Shown here: piece by piece, positions 1 through 8,729 of the stretch
Position numbering within the stretch: position 1 is the stretch's first letter
How the letters are laid out: every line of letters begins with the position of its first letter
DNA from: Microbacterium sp. SORGH_AS_1204
Lineage (GTDB): Bacteria > Actinomycetota > Actinomycetes > Actinomycetales > Microbacteriaceae
Direction: 5' to 3'
Assembly (NCBI RefSeq): GCF_030818935.1
Contig: NZ_JAUTBD010000001.1
Span: forward strand, 248,001-312,000
Length of the DNA stretch: 64,000 nt
The notes under the pieces: model-generated
The model's database searches: none
What the model was told of the DNA's origin: nothing
Seen by the model: the letters and a program-made list of their open reading frames with translations, nothing else
Translations under genes and position numbers: made by a program

Positions 1-222
1 GTTCTGGAATTCCGCGAGCCGCGCCCAGTTGTCGGCGACGGTGGCGAACGACCCGAAAGAGAACGGCGGCTGGCCGGTCAGCTCCGTGGGGGACTTCGTC
101 GGTGCCAGCAGCAGCCACACGATAGGCAGGCCGAACACCAGGACGAAGAAAAGGATGATGACGGTGACCAGGGCGCGGCCGAGGAACCGGGCCGGGGTCA
201 GCGCGCGCTTAGTCGCGTTCAA
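1..222 (-). CDS. Carbohydrate ABC transporter permease 2 (partial, MalG-type)
   Basis: The first 74 codons of a binding-protein-dependent sugar permease run off the left edge of the window. A TTG start at 222 overlaps the end of the upstream permease gene, giving a tightly coupled permease pair. One hydrophobic segment (residues about 12-32, LVTVIILFFVLVFGLPIVW) is followed by the start of a periplasmic loop (LLLAPTKSPTEL), as in MalG/MsmG proteins. It would form the membrane channel with the permease at 209-1084, fed by the binding protein at 1164-2534. The EAA motif and the ATPase lie outside the window. The start codon is inferred; no ATG is available nearby. Confidence 0.8.
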   Translation of the reverse strand, partial: MNATKRALTPARFLGRALVTVIILFFVLVFGLPIVWLLLAPTKSPTELTGQPPFSFGSFATVADNWARLAEFQN

Positions 223-1084
223 AGAGTCCCCCTCGGAAGACGAAGAAGGCGGCCAGGCCCGCTGCGACGACGAGCAACAGCAGCGAGATCGCTGCCGAAC
301 CATTGAAGTCGTTCTGACGGAACGCGTAGAGGTAGGCCACCTGATTGAGCGAGTAATCCAGACCGACGACGCCCTTGCTGGCCTGAGAGAGCACTCGCGG
401 CTCGACGAAGAGCTGCGTGCCGGCGGCGAGCGACATGACGGCCATGTACGAGATCCACTTGCGCAGCAGCGGGATCTGGATGTGCCAGGCCGTGGCGATC
501 GGGCCCGCACCGTCGATGCGGGCCGCCTCCATCACCTCGACGCTGATGTTGTTGAGAGCGCCGTACATGATGACGATCCACCCGCCCGCACCCGCCCAGA
601 AGGCGATGACGGTGAAGACGACGGGGAGGTTGCCCTCGTTGCCCACGACGTCGACGAAGGTGTTGAAGCCCATCGCGCGCAGCAGGCCGCTCACCGGGCT
701 GACGGTCGGGTCGAGCATGAAGAGCCACAGCAGGACGCTCGAGGCTCCGGCGAGAGCGCCGGGGATGTAGAAGATGAAGCGCGCGGTCGACGAGAGCCAA
801 CGCACGCGGACGGCATGCACGATGACCGCCAGGATCACCACGAAGATGATGAGGCTCGTGAGCCAGATCGCGACGAAGACGGCGACATGGCCGACAGCAG
901 GGAGGAATCGATAGTCGGCGATGACGCGCCGGAAGTTTTCGAACCAGACGAACGCGCCGTCGCGGGTGAAGGCGAGGAAGGCGGCGTAAAGGGTCGGGAA
1001 GACTCCGAAGGCCAGGAGCAGAAGGACGTAGCCGCTGATCATCAGGTAGGCGAACGTCGATCGAGCTCGACGCAGGGAGAACAT
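209..1084 (-). CDS. Carbohydrate ABC transporter permease 1 (MalF/UgpA-type)
   Basis: A 291-residue inner-membrane permease with six predicted hydrophobic segments. The EAA loop is visible as EAARIDGAGPIATAWHIQIP, followed by LLRK, about 90 residues from the C-terminus; this loop contacts the ATPase. The length and motif fit the MalF/UgpA/MsmF family of importers for oligosaccharides. ATG at 1084 is the natural start (MFSLRRARS, a positively charged N-terminus before the first membrane segment); the open frame extends further upstream but into the intergenic gap. It lies 79 bp downstream of the binding-protein gene and overlaps the next permease by 14 bp, so the three form one operon. Confidence 0.92.
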   Translation of the reverse strand: MFSLRRARSTFAYLMISGYVLLLLAFGVFPTLYAAFLAFTRDGAFVWFENFRRVIADYRFLPAVGHVAVFVAIWLTSLIIFVVILAVIVHAVRVRWLSSTARFIFYIPGALAGASSVLLWLFMLDPTVSPVSGLLRAMGFNTFVDVVGNEGNLPVVFTVIAFWAGAGGWIVIMYGALNNISVEVMEAARIDGAGPIATAWHIQIPLLRKWISYMAVMSLAAGTQLFVEPRVLSQASKGVVGLDYSLNQVAYLYAFRQNDFNGSAAISLLLLVVAAGLAAFFVFRGGLFERD

Positions 1085-1163
1085 GGTCACTCCATTCGGG
1101 GGAGACAGGGCCGGCCGCAGCCGCATCGCGACTGCGGCCAGCCCGGGGGAGGATGCGGGCCGA

Positions 1164-2534
1164 CTACTGGCCGATCGTGTAGCCCTGCACCTGTGCCTGG
1201 TTGTCCATCTCGGTCTTCCACGCGTCGGCTGCGCTCGCGACGGTGTCACCCGCGGTGATGATGGGGAGCACGACCTTCGAGTAGGCCGCTTCGATGCTGA
1301 AGCTCGGGTAGCCCCAGTCCTGCCAGACCGAGGAGGCGGCGGTGGAAAGGGCACCCTCGAAGTCGCCCACGTAGAACCCGCTCGCGGCCTGCTCTTTCAG
1401 CCACGCGTCAGCAGTCGACTGGTAGGCGGGCAGGCCCGCCGCGAGCTCGACGGCCTGGTCGGAGCTGGTCACGAACTCGAGGAACTTCTTCGACGCATCC
1501 AGGTTCTTCGAGTGGCTGGACGCGTACCAGACCCCGCCGCCGACGTTGCCCGTGACCTTGTCACCGTCCGACCAGGTCAGCGGCGCGCCCACTCCGACCG
1601 TTCCCGCGGAGTAGTTCAGGCTTTCCGGGTTCTCGAACAGGGCGCCGGAGTACCAGGCCGGTCCGGGAATGCCGAGCAGCTTGTCCTTGTACTTCGTGAC
1701 GAAGTCGGTGCCGAAGACGCTGTCGGTCACGAGCGTGCCGTTGCCGAGCATGTGATCGATGAGGTCGGTCACCTTCTCCGAGTTCGGATCGGTGAAGTTC
1801 GACGAGAAGGTGGTGCCCTCGGCCTGGAAGATCGGGGCTTCACCGCCCCAGTAGTACACGTACGGGGCCTGGAACGAGTCGCCGACCGAACCGAGGATGA
1901 AGCCGGGGTGCTCGGCAGCCAGTTTGTCGCTGAGGTCTTTGTACTCTTCCCATGTCGTGGGCACCGAGTAGCCGAACTGATCGAACAGGGCCTGGTTGTA
2001 CCAGAAGACGACGGGGGCGAGGTCGTTGCGCACGCCGTAGACGGTGTCGTCCACGGTCATCGGCGAGAGCGCGCCGTCGGTGAAGCCATCGAGGAAGGAC
2101 TGATCGAAGTAGCCCTTGTTCAGCGGGGCGGCGAAAGCCTGGACGCCGTTGTTCTCTTTCGCGGCCCACGCGGTGTCGTTCTGCTGTGAGGAGAACACGA
2201 CGTCGGGCCATCCCTCTCCTGCCTGGTCGAACAGCGCGACCTTCTGCTGGAACGAGCCGGATCCTCCGGAGCCGCCGTCATAGGTCTCGACATTCACGGT
2301 GATGTCGGGATTCGCTTCCTTGAACGCGTTCGCAATGGGCTCGCGCGACGAGTCCACCCAGACGGTGATGGCGCTGGACGCGTCCTGCTCGACGGCGGTG
2401 AAACCGAGGGCGCTGCTCGACTCCCCTCCGCCGGAGGTTCCGGGGCTGCACGCGCTGAGCGCGAGAGCGGTCACGACGGCGAGACCGCCGGCGAGGGCGA
2501 GTCGGCGGGGGACGCCGGGAAACTGCTGCGGCAT
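1164..2534 (-). CDS. Extracellular sugar-binding lipoprotein (family 1 SBP)
   Basis: A 456-residue solute-binding protein of a carbohydrate ABC importer. The N-terminus has a twin-Arg-like basic stretch, a hydrophobic core and the lipobox LALSAC, so the mature protein would be lipid-anchored at the cell surface. The rest has the family 1 SBP pattern: AITVWVDS near the N-terminus, then TTWEEYKDLSDKLA, and later TGNVGGGVWYASSHSKN. ATG at 2534 is chosen because AGGAG precedes it by about 8 nt; the longer frame adds an unlikely hydrophilic tail before the signal peptide. It is the first gene of the importer operon, transcribed divergently from the beta-helix gene at 2777. The locus suggests a plant cell-wall oligosaccharide as ligand; the exact sugar cannot be read from the sequence. 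Confidence 0.92.
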   Translation of the reverse strand: MPQQFPGVPRRLALAGGLAVVTALALSACSPGTSGGGESSSALGFTAVEQDASSAITVWVDSSREPIANAFKEANPDITVNVETYDGGSGGSGSFQQKVALFDQAGEGWPDVVFSSQQNDTAWAAKENNGVQAFAAPLNKGYFDQSFLDGFTDGALSPMTVDDTVYGVRNDLAPVVFWYNQALFDQFGYSVPTTWEEYKDLSDKLAAEHPGFILGSVGDSFQAPYVYYWGGEAPIFQAEGTTFSSNFTDPNSEKVTDLIDHMLGNGTLVTDSVFGTDFVTKYKDKLLGIPGPAWYSGALFENPESLNYSAGTVGVGAPLTWSDGDKVTGNVGGGVWYASSHSKNLDASKKFLEFVTSSDQAVELAAGLPAYQSTADAWLKEQAASGFYVGDFEGALSTAASSVWQDWGYPSFSIEAAYSKVVLPIITAGDTVASAADAWKTEMDNQAQVQGYTIGQ

Positions 2535-2587
2535 TGCAAAACTCCTGTCTTCTTCGACGAGGTCGGGTGACCGATCACGAGAGTACA

Positions 2588-2602
2588 ACATACGTCATAT
2601 GT
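2588..2602 (-). promoter_or_regulatory. Candidate LacI-type operator, site 1 (importer operon)
   Basis: A 15-nt imperfect palindrome, ACATATGACGTATGT when read toward the importer genes, arms 7-1-7 with one mismatched pair. It overlaps the -10 of a plausible promoter (TTGTCG, 17-nt spacer, TATGAC). Closely related palindromes occur at 2718-2732 and 12631-12645 in front of two polysaccharide-degrading genes. That repeated placement, plus a LacI gene nearby, is the reason for the call. Confidence 0.55.
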
Positions 2603-2702
2603 CTTTGGTAACGAAACGACAACGAGACGATGCCGATGTGATCGCCGGCGCGCGCGACGATGGACGGCCCCGCTCGTGGGCGGTCGTCCCTCACGTCTAC
2701 CC

Positions 2703-2730
2703 TTGTTTTTCCCGGAGTCATACGTAATAT
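2703..2730 (+). promoter_or_regulatory. Sigma70-type promoter of the beta-helix gene
   Basis: TTGTTT (2703-2708), a 16-nt spacer and TAATAT (2725-2730) lie about 50 nt ahead of the GTG start at 2777. The stretch is AT-rich against a 70% GC background. The -10 is inside the palindrome at 2718-2732, so a bound repressor would block it. Confidence 0.5.
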
Positions 2731-2732
2731 GT
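2718..2732 (+). promoter_or_regulatory. Candidate LacI-type operator, site 2 (beta-helix gene)
   Basis: The 15-mer TCATACGTAATATGT resembles sites 1 and 3 and sits on the -10 box of the beta-helix promoter. Sites 1 and 2 lie in the same 242-bp divergent intergenic region (2535-2776), so one regulator could control both directions. Confidence 0.55.
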
Positions 2733-2776
2733 GTGAGGTCCCATTCGGGTCACCACGCACTCAACGAGGAGTCAAC

Positions 2777-5524
2777 GTGCAGCGTCACGCATTACGTGTT
2801 CTCACAGCCCTATCCGTCACCTCGGCCCTCGCCGTCGGGAGTCTGGTGGTCGCCGCCCCCGCCTCGGCTGCGGCTACCACAACGGTCTACGTCTCACCCA
2901 CCGGGAACGACTCGGCCAACGGTTCGACCAGCGGCACCGCGTTTCACACGCTGACGCGGGCTCAGCAGGCCGTGCGCGATGCGAACGGCTCCGGCAACGT
3001 CACCGTTGTTCTGGCGGATGGCACCTACCCGCTGACGCAGCCCCTGAAGTTCGGCACCGCAGATGGCGGTCGCAATGGGAATTCAGTCACGTGGAAAGCG
3101 GCAGACGGCGCGAAGCCCGTCATCTCCGGCGGCAAAACGGTTACCGGCTGGTCCGACGCGAACAACGACGGCATCTGGGAAGCATCGCTGAACTCGGCCA
3201 TCGACTTCCGGCAGCTGTACGTCGACGGCGCGCAGGCGCTGCGTTCGCGCATGTGGGTCGACTACGGCAAGTTCAGCTTCTCCCGCTCCGGCTTCACCGT
3301 TGACTCGGGGTATGTATCGTCCGGTCAGGTCGGCGATGCCTGGGCCAAGCTCAAGGCCCTCCCCGCTGCTCAGCAGAAACGAGTGGAGCTGCGTAGCCGA
3401 GCCTCGTTCACGGACCGCTTCGCGCCGTTCTCGTCCATCTCGAACAATGTCGTCACGATGCGTCAGCCGTCCTGGGACAACCAGACCTGGGGCTGGGACA
3501 CGATCAACAAGCCGCTTCACTCTCCGGCATTCTCGATGCGGAACGCCCTCGCCTTCGTCGACGAGAACAACGAGTGGTTCTACGACACGGACGCGAAGAA
3601 GCTCTACTACAAGCCGAATGCCGGCGTGAACCCCAACAACATCTCCATCGTGGCTCCCCAGATGGAATCCCTCGTCCAGATCAGCGGCGATTCCGCCGCC
3701 TCGCAGGTGGGCAACCTCAGCTTCGAGGGTCTGTCGTTCCAGCACTCGAGTGACACCAGCGCCAACGGCGACGACGGCTACGCCAGCCAGCAGAACGGCT
3801 CTGTCCTCCGCGGCTACCTCTACGCCCTGACCGACCCCGCAACGGGCGACCTCCCCACGTCGGATCAGCGCCAGTTCGACCCGGCCAACGATCAGGCGCC
3901 GCTGGTCCGGACCATCAGAAAGGATTCCGCGGGTACCTACCGCTACATCGATGACAACTCCGTCGTCGCTTCCGCGGATCAGAATCGGCTCATCCGTCTG
4001 CGGGACTATCCGACGATGCCGCTGAACGACGTGCAACTCGCCGCGTGGAATCAGAACAACCCGAACAATCAGAAGCGGGCCTGCGCGCAGGGGACCTACT
4101 CGATCGACTGTCTCGTGTTCGAGTCGAACCGCAACCTCTTCCTGCAGACTCCCGCCGCTGTGCAGGTCTCGGCGGCCAAGAACGTCTCGTTCACCCGGAA
4201 TGAGTTCACTCACCTGGGATCCAAGGGCCTCGGCATCGGAATGAACGATGAGGCTCACGCGTCCGGTGTCGGCCTCGGCGCGCAGAACGTCTCCGTCGTC
4301 GGCAACACGTTCTTCGACATCGCTGGTTCTGCGATCGTCGCTGGTGGCACCACCCTGGAGGCGGCACGTCCCAGCGAGGCTCGCGCGAACAAGAACATCA
4401 CGGTCTCGAACAACCGCGTGAAGAAGATGGGGCAGGACTACTTCGAATCCTCCGCGATCCTCGCCACGTACATCGATGGGGCGGAGATCAGCAACAACGA
4501 ACTCTCCGACGGCCCCTACGACGTCGTCGACACCGGCTGGGGTTGGGGCGTTCCCGACGCTGGCGGCAACGCGGTGTACCAGGGCCGCGGTTCGTACATC
4601 TTCTGGCCGCGCTTCGCCGACAACAATCCGACGATCGCTCGCAACATGCACGTCGCCAAAAACGTCATGTGGGACTTCAAGAAAGAGGGGAACGACGGCG
4701 GCGTTCTCTACCACCTCGGCGCCGCTCCCGGCAGCAGCTGGGACAGTAACTACCTGCGCGGTGGAGACGGCACGAAGCTGTACTTCGATGAGGGCACTCG
4801 CTATATGACGGCGAAGAACAATGCTCTGGACGACACCTACTATCAGGTCTTCGCGAACGGCTTCAACGAGAACCAGGGAACCCCGGCCGACAACGTCGGG
4901 AACTCGACGCGTGACAACACGATCGACGGAACCTGGTGGCTGGGTGGCGGTATCAACGCGGGCCCGTGGTGCGCCAACTCGGCGAAGTGCGACGCGCGTG
5001 GCCAGTACTACAACAACCGCATCACGAACAACTCGCAGCTCGGTATCAAGGAGTTCCCCCTCGCCGCGCAGAAGGTGGTTGCGGAGTCGGGTATCCAGGC
5101 GCAGTACCGCAAGCAGGGCGACTTCGTCGGTCAGCCTCGCGGACTCGACCTGTCGATGGCGCGCGACGCGTCGGGAGCCCAGATCCTGACAGCGGCGATC
5201 GCGAACTTCGGCTCGGTTCGTCTGACTGACATCGCCGTGCAGGTCAGTGCCCCCGGGGCCACGCTCACCTCCCTCACCGCGGCGCCGGCGAGCCTCGAGC
5301 CGGGTGTCACCGGAACGGCGACCTGGAAGATCTCCGGACCGGAGCCCATCACCAGCGCCACGGTATCGGCCAACGTGGCGTCGACCCGACAGGAGTTCGG
5401 CGCAACCACCCGGGAGACCGTGAACAAGTCCCTCTCGGTGGTGCTGGGAGGCTCGATCGGAACCGGTCTGCTCACCGCGGCCCCGGCGAACTATGCCGAA
5501 AAACCAGGCCGTGCAGACGGATGA
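2777..5524 (+). CDS. Secreted right-handed beta-helix protein, N-terminal part of a frameshifted gene (2777-7214)
   Basis: This 915-residue frame starts at GTG 2777 behind GAGGAG and begins with a signal peptide ending in ASA-A (residues 1-32). It continues as a parallel beta-helix. The N-terminal motif YVSPTGNDSANGS is typical of surface polysaccharide-active beta-helix proteins (pectate-lyase-like and GH141-like). Many short strands of the form NVSFTRNEFTH and NITVSNNRVKKMG follow to about residue 800, then a beta-sandwich resembling NEW3-type modules (SLEPGVTGTATWKISGPEP). It stops after reading through a run of five A, where the other frame takes over. Removing one A fuses it to the 5493-7214 frame into one protein of 1478 residues. 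Enzyme activity is not identifiable by eye. Confidence 0.85.
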   Translation: MQRHALRVLTALSVTSALAVGSLVVAAPASAAATTTVYVSPTGNDSANGSTSGTAFHTLTRAQQAVRDANGSGNVTVVLADGTYPLTQPLKFGTADGGRNGNSVTWKAADGAKPVISGGKTVTGWSDANNDGIWEASLNSAIDFRQLYVDGAQALRSRMWVDYGKFSFSRSGFTVDSGYVSSGQVGDAWAKLKALPAAQQKRVELRSRASFTDRFAPFSSISNNVVTMRQPSWDNQTWGWDTINKPLHSPAFSMRNALAFVDENNEWFYDTDAKKLYYKPNAGVNPNNISIVAPQMESLVQISGDSAASQVGNLSFEGLSFQHSSDTSANGDDGYASQQNGSVLRGYLYALTDPATGDLPTSDQRQFDPANDQAPLVRTIRKDSAGTYRYIDDNSVVASADQNRLIRLRDYPTMPLNDVQLAAWNQNNPNNQKRACAQGTYSIDCLVFESNRNLFLQTPAAVQVSAAKNVSFTRNEFTHLGSKGLGIGMNDEAHASGVGLGAQNVSVVGNTFFDIAGSAIVAGGTTLEAARPSEARANKNITVSNNRVKKMGQDYFESSAILATYIDGAEISNNELSDGPYDVVDTGWGWGVPDAGGNAVYQGRGSYIFWPRFADNNPTIARNMHVAKNVMWDFKKEGNDGGVLYHLGAAPGSSWDSNYLRGGDGTKLYFDEGTRYMTAKNNALDDTYYQVFANGFNENQGTPADNVGNSTRDNTIDGTWWLGGGINAGPWCANSAKCDARGQYYNNRITNNSQLGIKEFPLAAQKVVAESGIQAQYRKQGDFVGQPRGLDLSMARDASGAQILTAAIANFGSVRLTDIAVQVSAPGATLTSLTAAPASLEPGVTGTATWKISGPEPITSATVSANVASTRQEFGATTRETVNKSLSVVLGGSIGTGLLTAAPANYAEKPGRADG

Positions 5525-7214
5525 TTTCATCGCACTCCAGAACAAGGGGCGCGATATCGGCGAAGGCGGGGACGAGTACACCACCGCGTACAAGAAGGAC
5601 ATCCTTGCTTCGGGTGGCTCGGTCACCACGAAATTCGAGGGAGCGACCTCGGGTTACTACCGGGCGGGTATCTCCGTTCGCAACGATCTGAGCAAGATGG
5701 CGAATGCGGCCTCGACCGAGAAGTCTCTCGGCTACGCGCACCTCGCGATCGAGCCAAACTTCGTGGCTCTGCGGTACGACGCAGACGGCGACGGTGTCAT
5801 CGACAGCCAGGCCGCGGCGGCGGCCACGACGACCCGTCCGATCTGGGTCCGGCTCACGCGCACCGACGACACCGTCACGGCGGCGTACTCCAGCGACGGG
5901 ACCAACTTCACCAACCTCGGGCAGGCGCCGCTCACGGGGGCTGACGCCAGCCTCGATGCCGGTGTCGTGCAGTCCAGCGCAGGGCGCGCGGGGAACTCCG
6001 GCGAACTCGGAACCTCCATCGCTCGCTACAGCGCGCTTCGATTCTCGGACGGTACCTACCCGGCCGACTCGGAAGCGGCGCAGCAGCAGATCCTCGACGC
6101 GAAGAAGGCTCAGCGTGACAACGAGTTGAACATCGACTCGTTCGCCGCCTGGGGCAACAGCACACAGGAGTCGGCTCGCAACTTGAAGACGCTGCGGTCG
6201 AACAGCGGCACGTGGCTGAACCAGCAGTACCGAGACGCGGACCGTTCTCTGGGATCCTTTTTCCAGATGGAGATGACGGTGGATCCGCAGGCGCCGAAGA
6301 ACTACCTCGGTGTCAGGTACAACGGGGGTGACGCGGGACGATCCTTCGATGTGCTGCTGAACGGTACGAAGCTGAAGTCCGAGGTGGTCAACAATTCGCA
6401 GGGCGGCGGCTTCTACACCCAGTGGGATGAGATTCCCGCGTCGATCCTCCAGGGAATCGCCGCAGCCGACAGCTACAAGAAGAACTCCTCGGGTTCGTAC
6501 GTGTTGGACGCGAACGGGAACAAGATCCCCGTCGTGACCGTGCGGTTCGAGGCCAACGGAACGAGCTTCGTGGGCGGCGCCTACGGCCTGTTCACCGCTC
6601 GTGCCCTGGGGTACGCAACGGATGCGAAGCTGTCGAAGCTCTCCTTCGACACGGGGACGCTCAGCCCGGCCTTCTCCGGGAACACCAAGGCGTACACGCT
6701 GACGGTGCCCGCCGACACGGAGAGCGTCACCTTCGACGCCGACCCGGCTGTGCCGAGCGGCCTGGTGAAGCTGGGTGACGTGCTGATCGATGACACCAAG
6801 ACCCGCACGGTCACGCTGGTGCAGGGAGGGACGACGCGCATCACGCTCAACTCCTTCGCGCAGGATCATTCCACGACGACGCAGTATGTGGTGGATGTGG
6901 TCAGGCAGGCGCCGGCCCCGCAGCTGAGCGTCACAGCGACCGCGTCGTCGCGGTGTGTCGCCGGCAAGGTGCTCCTCACCGTCACGGTGAAGAACACCAG
7001 CACGCGGACGGTCAACGCGTCCGCATCCACTCCGTGGGGAACGCAGTCCTCGGCGAACCTCGCCGCGGATAAGAGCAAGAGCTTTGCCTTCTCCACGCGC
7101 GCGGGATCGATCGTCGCCGGTCAGGCGACGGGAACGGTGTCGGCGACGATCGACGGTGCGCCTGTAACCGCTTCGGCCAACGCCGCTTACACAGCGCGCA
7201 CCTGCGGTAACTGA
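5493..7214 (+). CDS. C-terminal part of the frameshifted beta-helix gene: lectin-like and cadherin-like modules
   Basis: This 573-codon frame overlaps the previous one by 32 bp and is its natural continuation; the ATG at 5493 is probably not a real start. The order is: a jelly-roll of the laminin-G/DUF1349 kind (FIALQNKGRDIGEGGDEYTT to about residue 195); a second beta domain (LNIDSFAAWGNST, SFDVLLNGTKLKSEVV); a cadherin-like beta-sandwich (LSKLSFDTGTLSPAFSGNT, YTLTVPADTESVTF); and the roughly 90-residue C-terminal module shared with the proteins at 12854-15895 and 9558-12537. That module has a Cys in ASSRCVAGK and another in ARTCGN, probably a disulfide. The modules are expected to bind glycans at the cell surface. 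Confidence 0.8.
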   Translation: MPKNQAVQTDDFIALQNKGRDIGEGGDEYTTAYKKDILASGGSVTTKFEGATSGYYRAGISVRNDLSKMANAASTEKSLGYAHLAIEPNFVALRYDADGDGVIDSQAAAAATTTRPIWVRLTRTDDTVTAAYSSDGTNFTNLGQAPLTGADASLDAGVVQSSAGRAGNSGELGTSIARYSALRFSDGTYPADSEAAQQQILDAKKAQRDNELNIDSFAAWGNSTQESARNLKTLRSNSGTWLNQQYRDADRSLGSFFQMEMTVDPQAPKNYLGVRYNGGDAGRSFDVLLNGTKLKSEVVNNSQGGGFYTQWDEIPASILQGIAAADSYKKNSSGSYVLDANGNKIPVVTVRFEANGTSFVGGAYGLFTARALGYATDAKLSKLSFDTGTLSPAFSGNTKAYTLTVPADTESVTFDADPAVPSGLVKLGDVLIDDTKTRTVTLVQGGTTRITLNSFAQDHSTTTQYVVDVVRQAPAPQLSVTATASSRCVAGKVLLTVTVKNTSTRTVNASASTPWGTQSSANLAADKSKSFAFSTRAGSIVAGQATGTVSATIDGAPVTASANAAYTARTCGN

Positions 7215-7220
7215 CCCGCT

Positions 7221-7266
7221 GGCGGGGTTGCGGTCGACCGGCGCACCGGTCGACCGCAACCCCGCC
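7221..7266 (+). terminator. Strong hairpin terminator after the beta-helix gene
   Basis: A perfect 21-bp stem (7221-7241 with 7246-7266) and a CGCA loop, followed by GTTT, starts 7 bp after the TAA stop at 7214. It insulates the beta-helix gene from the LacI gene. Confidence 0.85.
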
Positions 7267-7338
7267 GTTTCGTGAACAGTCATCGTGCGCACTGCGCGAG
7301 CCGTGCCCTGCTGGGCTCTTTCGAAGTGGACGGTCGTG

Positions 7339-8427
7339 GTGAAGAAACCCTCTCCGAGCGGCTCGCGGCGGCCCAGCATGTACGACGTGGCGCGTCGCGC
7401 CGGCGTCTCGCACATGACGGTGTCACGGGTGTTGAACGACCACCCCAACATCCGCGAGAGCACGCGCGCGCGGGTGCTGCAGGCCATCAAGGAGATGAAC
7501 TACACGCCCAGTTCCTTTGCTCGCGCCCTCGCCGTCGCCGCCCGGCGGGCCCGGCGCATCGGTGTGCTGATCGATGGTCCGGTGCAGAACGGCCCGAACA
7601 GCACGCTGCGTGCGCTGGAGAAGGCGGCCCGAGAGGTCGGGTACGCCGTCAGTGCCTTCTCCATCGGTCACGACGACGCGTCGCAGATGGATTCGGGGGT
7701 GGTGGAGTTGGTCACGAGGGGCGTGGACGCCCTCTGCGTGATCACTCCCCGGGATTCGTCATTCCACCATCTCCGCGAGCAGACGACGGGTCTTCCCACG
7801 ATCGTGATCAAGGCGGAGGCCGACCGGTCGTGGCACACCGTGGGTGTGGACCAGCGGTTGGGCGCGCGTCTGGCGGTGCAGCACCTGATCGATCTGGGGC
7901 ACCGCACGATCGCGCACCTGGCGGGTCCGATGGACTGGTTCGACGCGCGCGAGCGCGCGCAGGGGTGGCGCGAATGCCTGGCCGAAGCGGGCCTGGCGGA
8001 GGGTCCCTATGTGCTGGGCGATTGGACCTCGGATTTCGGGTTCGAGTTCGGGCGGACGTTCGAGCTGGGGGAGACGACGGCGGTGTTCGCGGCGAACGAT
8101 CAGATCGCGCTCGGCGTCGTCCACGGGCTGCATGGTCGTGGCATCCGTGTTCCCGACGACGTCAACGTCATCGGCTTCGACGATCTCTCCGACGCGCGGC
8201 ACTTCCTCCCGCCGCTGACCACCGTGCGCCAGAACTTCGCCGAACTCGGCAAGCTCGCGCTCCAGCAACTCATCGCCGCCATCGAGGGTGATACCGAGCC
8301 CCGTCACGACACCATCCAGCCGCAGCTCATCGTGCGCGGATCGACCAGTTCGACGGCGCCCGCGCGGGGGCCTCGCGCGGTGCCCGGTGCGCACTCCCGA
8401 GACTCCTCCGCGCCGAGCCGCCTCTGA
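7339..8427 (+). CDS. LacI-family transcriptional regulator
   Basis: An N-terminal helix-turn-helix (MYDVARRAGVSHMTVSRVLN) followed by a hinge and a sugar-binding periplasmic-protein-like domain (RRIGVLIDG, GHRTIAHLAGP, AVFAANDQIALGVVHGL, VNVIGFDDLSDARHF). The length is about 362 residues, normal for LacI/GalR repressors; the tail after IVRGS is disordered. Several in-frame GTG codons exist (7285, 7336, 7339); 7339 (MKKPSPSGSRRPS) gives the usual short leader before the HTH but has only a weak ribosome-binding site. It is the only transcription factor among the sugar genes and the likely ligand of the palindromes at 2588, 2718 and 12631. Confidence 0.9.
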   Translation: MKKPSPSGSRRPSMYDVARRAGVSHMTVSRVLNDHPNIRESTRARVLQAIKEMNYTPSSFARALAVAARRARRIGVLIDGPVQNGPNSTLRALEKAAREVGYAVSAFSIGHDDASQMDSGVVELVTRGVDALCVITPRDSSFHHLREQTTGLPTIVIKAEADRSWHTVGVDQRLGARLAVQHLIDLGHRTIAHLAGPMDWFDARERAQGWRECLAEAGLAEGPYVLGDWTSDFGFEFGRTFELGETTAVFAANDQIALGVVHGLHGRGIRVPDDVNVIGFDDLSDARHFLPPLTTVRQNFAELGKLALQQLIAAIEGDTEPRHDTIQPQLIVRGSTSSTAPARGPRAVPGAHSRDSSAPSRL

Positions 8428-8729
8428 AGCGTCGTCGGCACTGTCCGCTACCGCGCAGTCCCGGGCGCGCGCATCGGCTTCCGCCGGGAACACGTGGAGT
8501 CCTCGACGAACCTGCTCGCCTCCGGCGGCGTCGCCAGCACCCTGTCGAGTTCGCGAACACGGTGCCCGGCACGTGAGACAACGGTCGACGCCGCGTTCTC
8601 ACGCCCCGGGGCATGGACACTGCGACGACCGCCGATCGTCGGTGTCCGCGGCGACGCAGTGTTCTCTCTCACACATGCGTCAGAGGGCGGGCTCCGAAGG
8701 AACCCGCCCTCTGACGAGGAGCGATCAGC
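8428..8729. other. Gene-free stretch between convergent genes
   Basis: About 300 bp between the LacI gene and the convergent secreted-protein gene. Frames here lack ribosome-binding sites and resemble no protein I know. Its only recognisable element is the hairpin at 8682-8712. Confidence 0.6.
8682..8712 (-). terminator. Hairpin terminator of the small secreted-protein gene
   Basis: Arms AGAGGGCGGG (8682-8691) and CCCGCCCTCT (8703-8712), a perfect 10-bp stem 17 bp downstream of the stop codon at 8730. Confidence 0.7.

Noticed and set aside
29-1258. A 409-codon plus-strand frame opposite the sugar permease
   Set aside because: It is the antisense shadow of a membrane protein with clear EAA motif; its translation is Arg/Glu/Asp-rich without domains.
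5498-5510. Programmed -1 frameshifting at the A-run
   Set aside because: The downstream frame needs +1 (or -2), so the classical -1 slippery heptamer mechanism would not join the two frames.
3083-5629. An 848-codon minus-strand frame opposite the beta-helix gene
   Set aside because: Long antisense frames are common at this GC content; low-complexity, no ribosome-binding site, and the sense strand encodes a signal peptide and beta-helix.
5472-7490. A 672-codon minus-strand frame
   Set aside because: Same reason; it spans the perfect hairpin terminator at 7221-7266 and the LacI start region.
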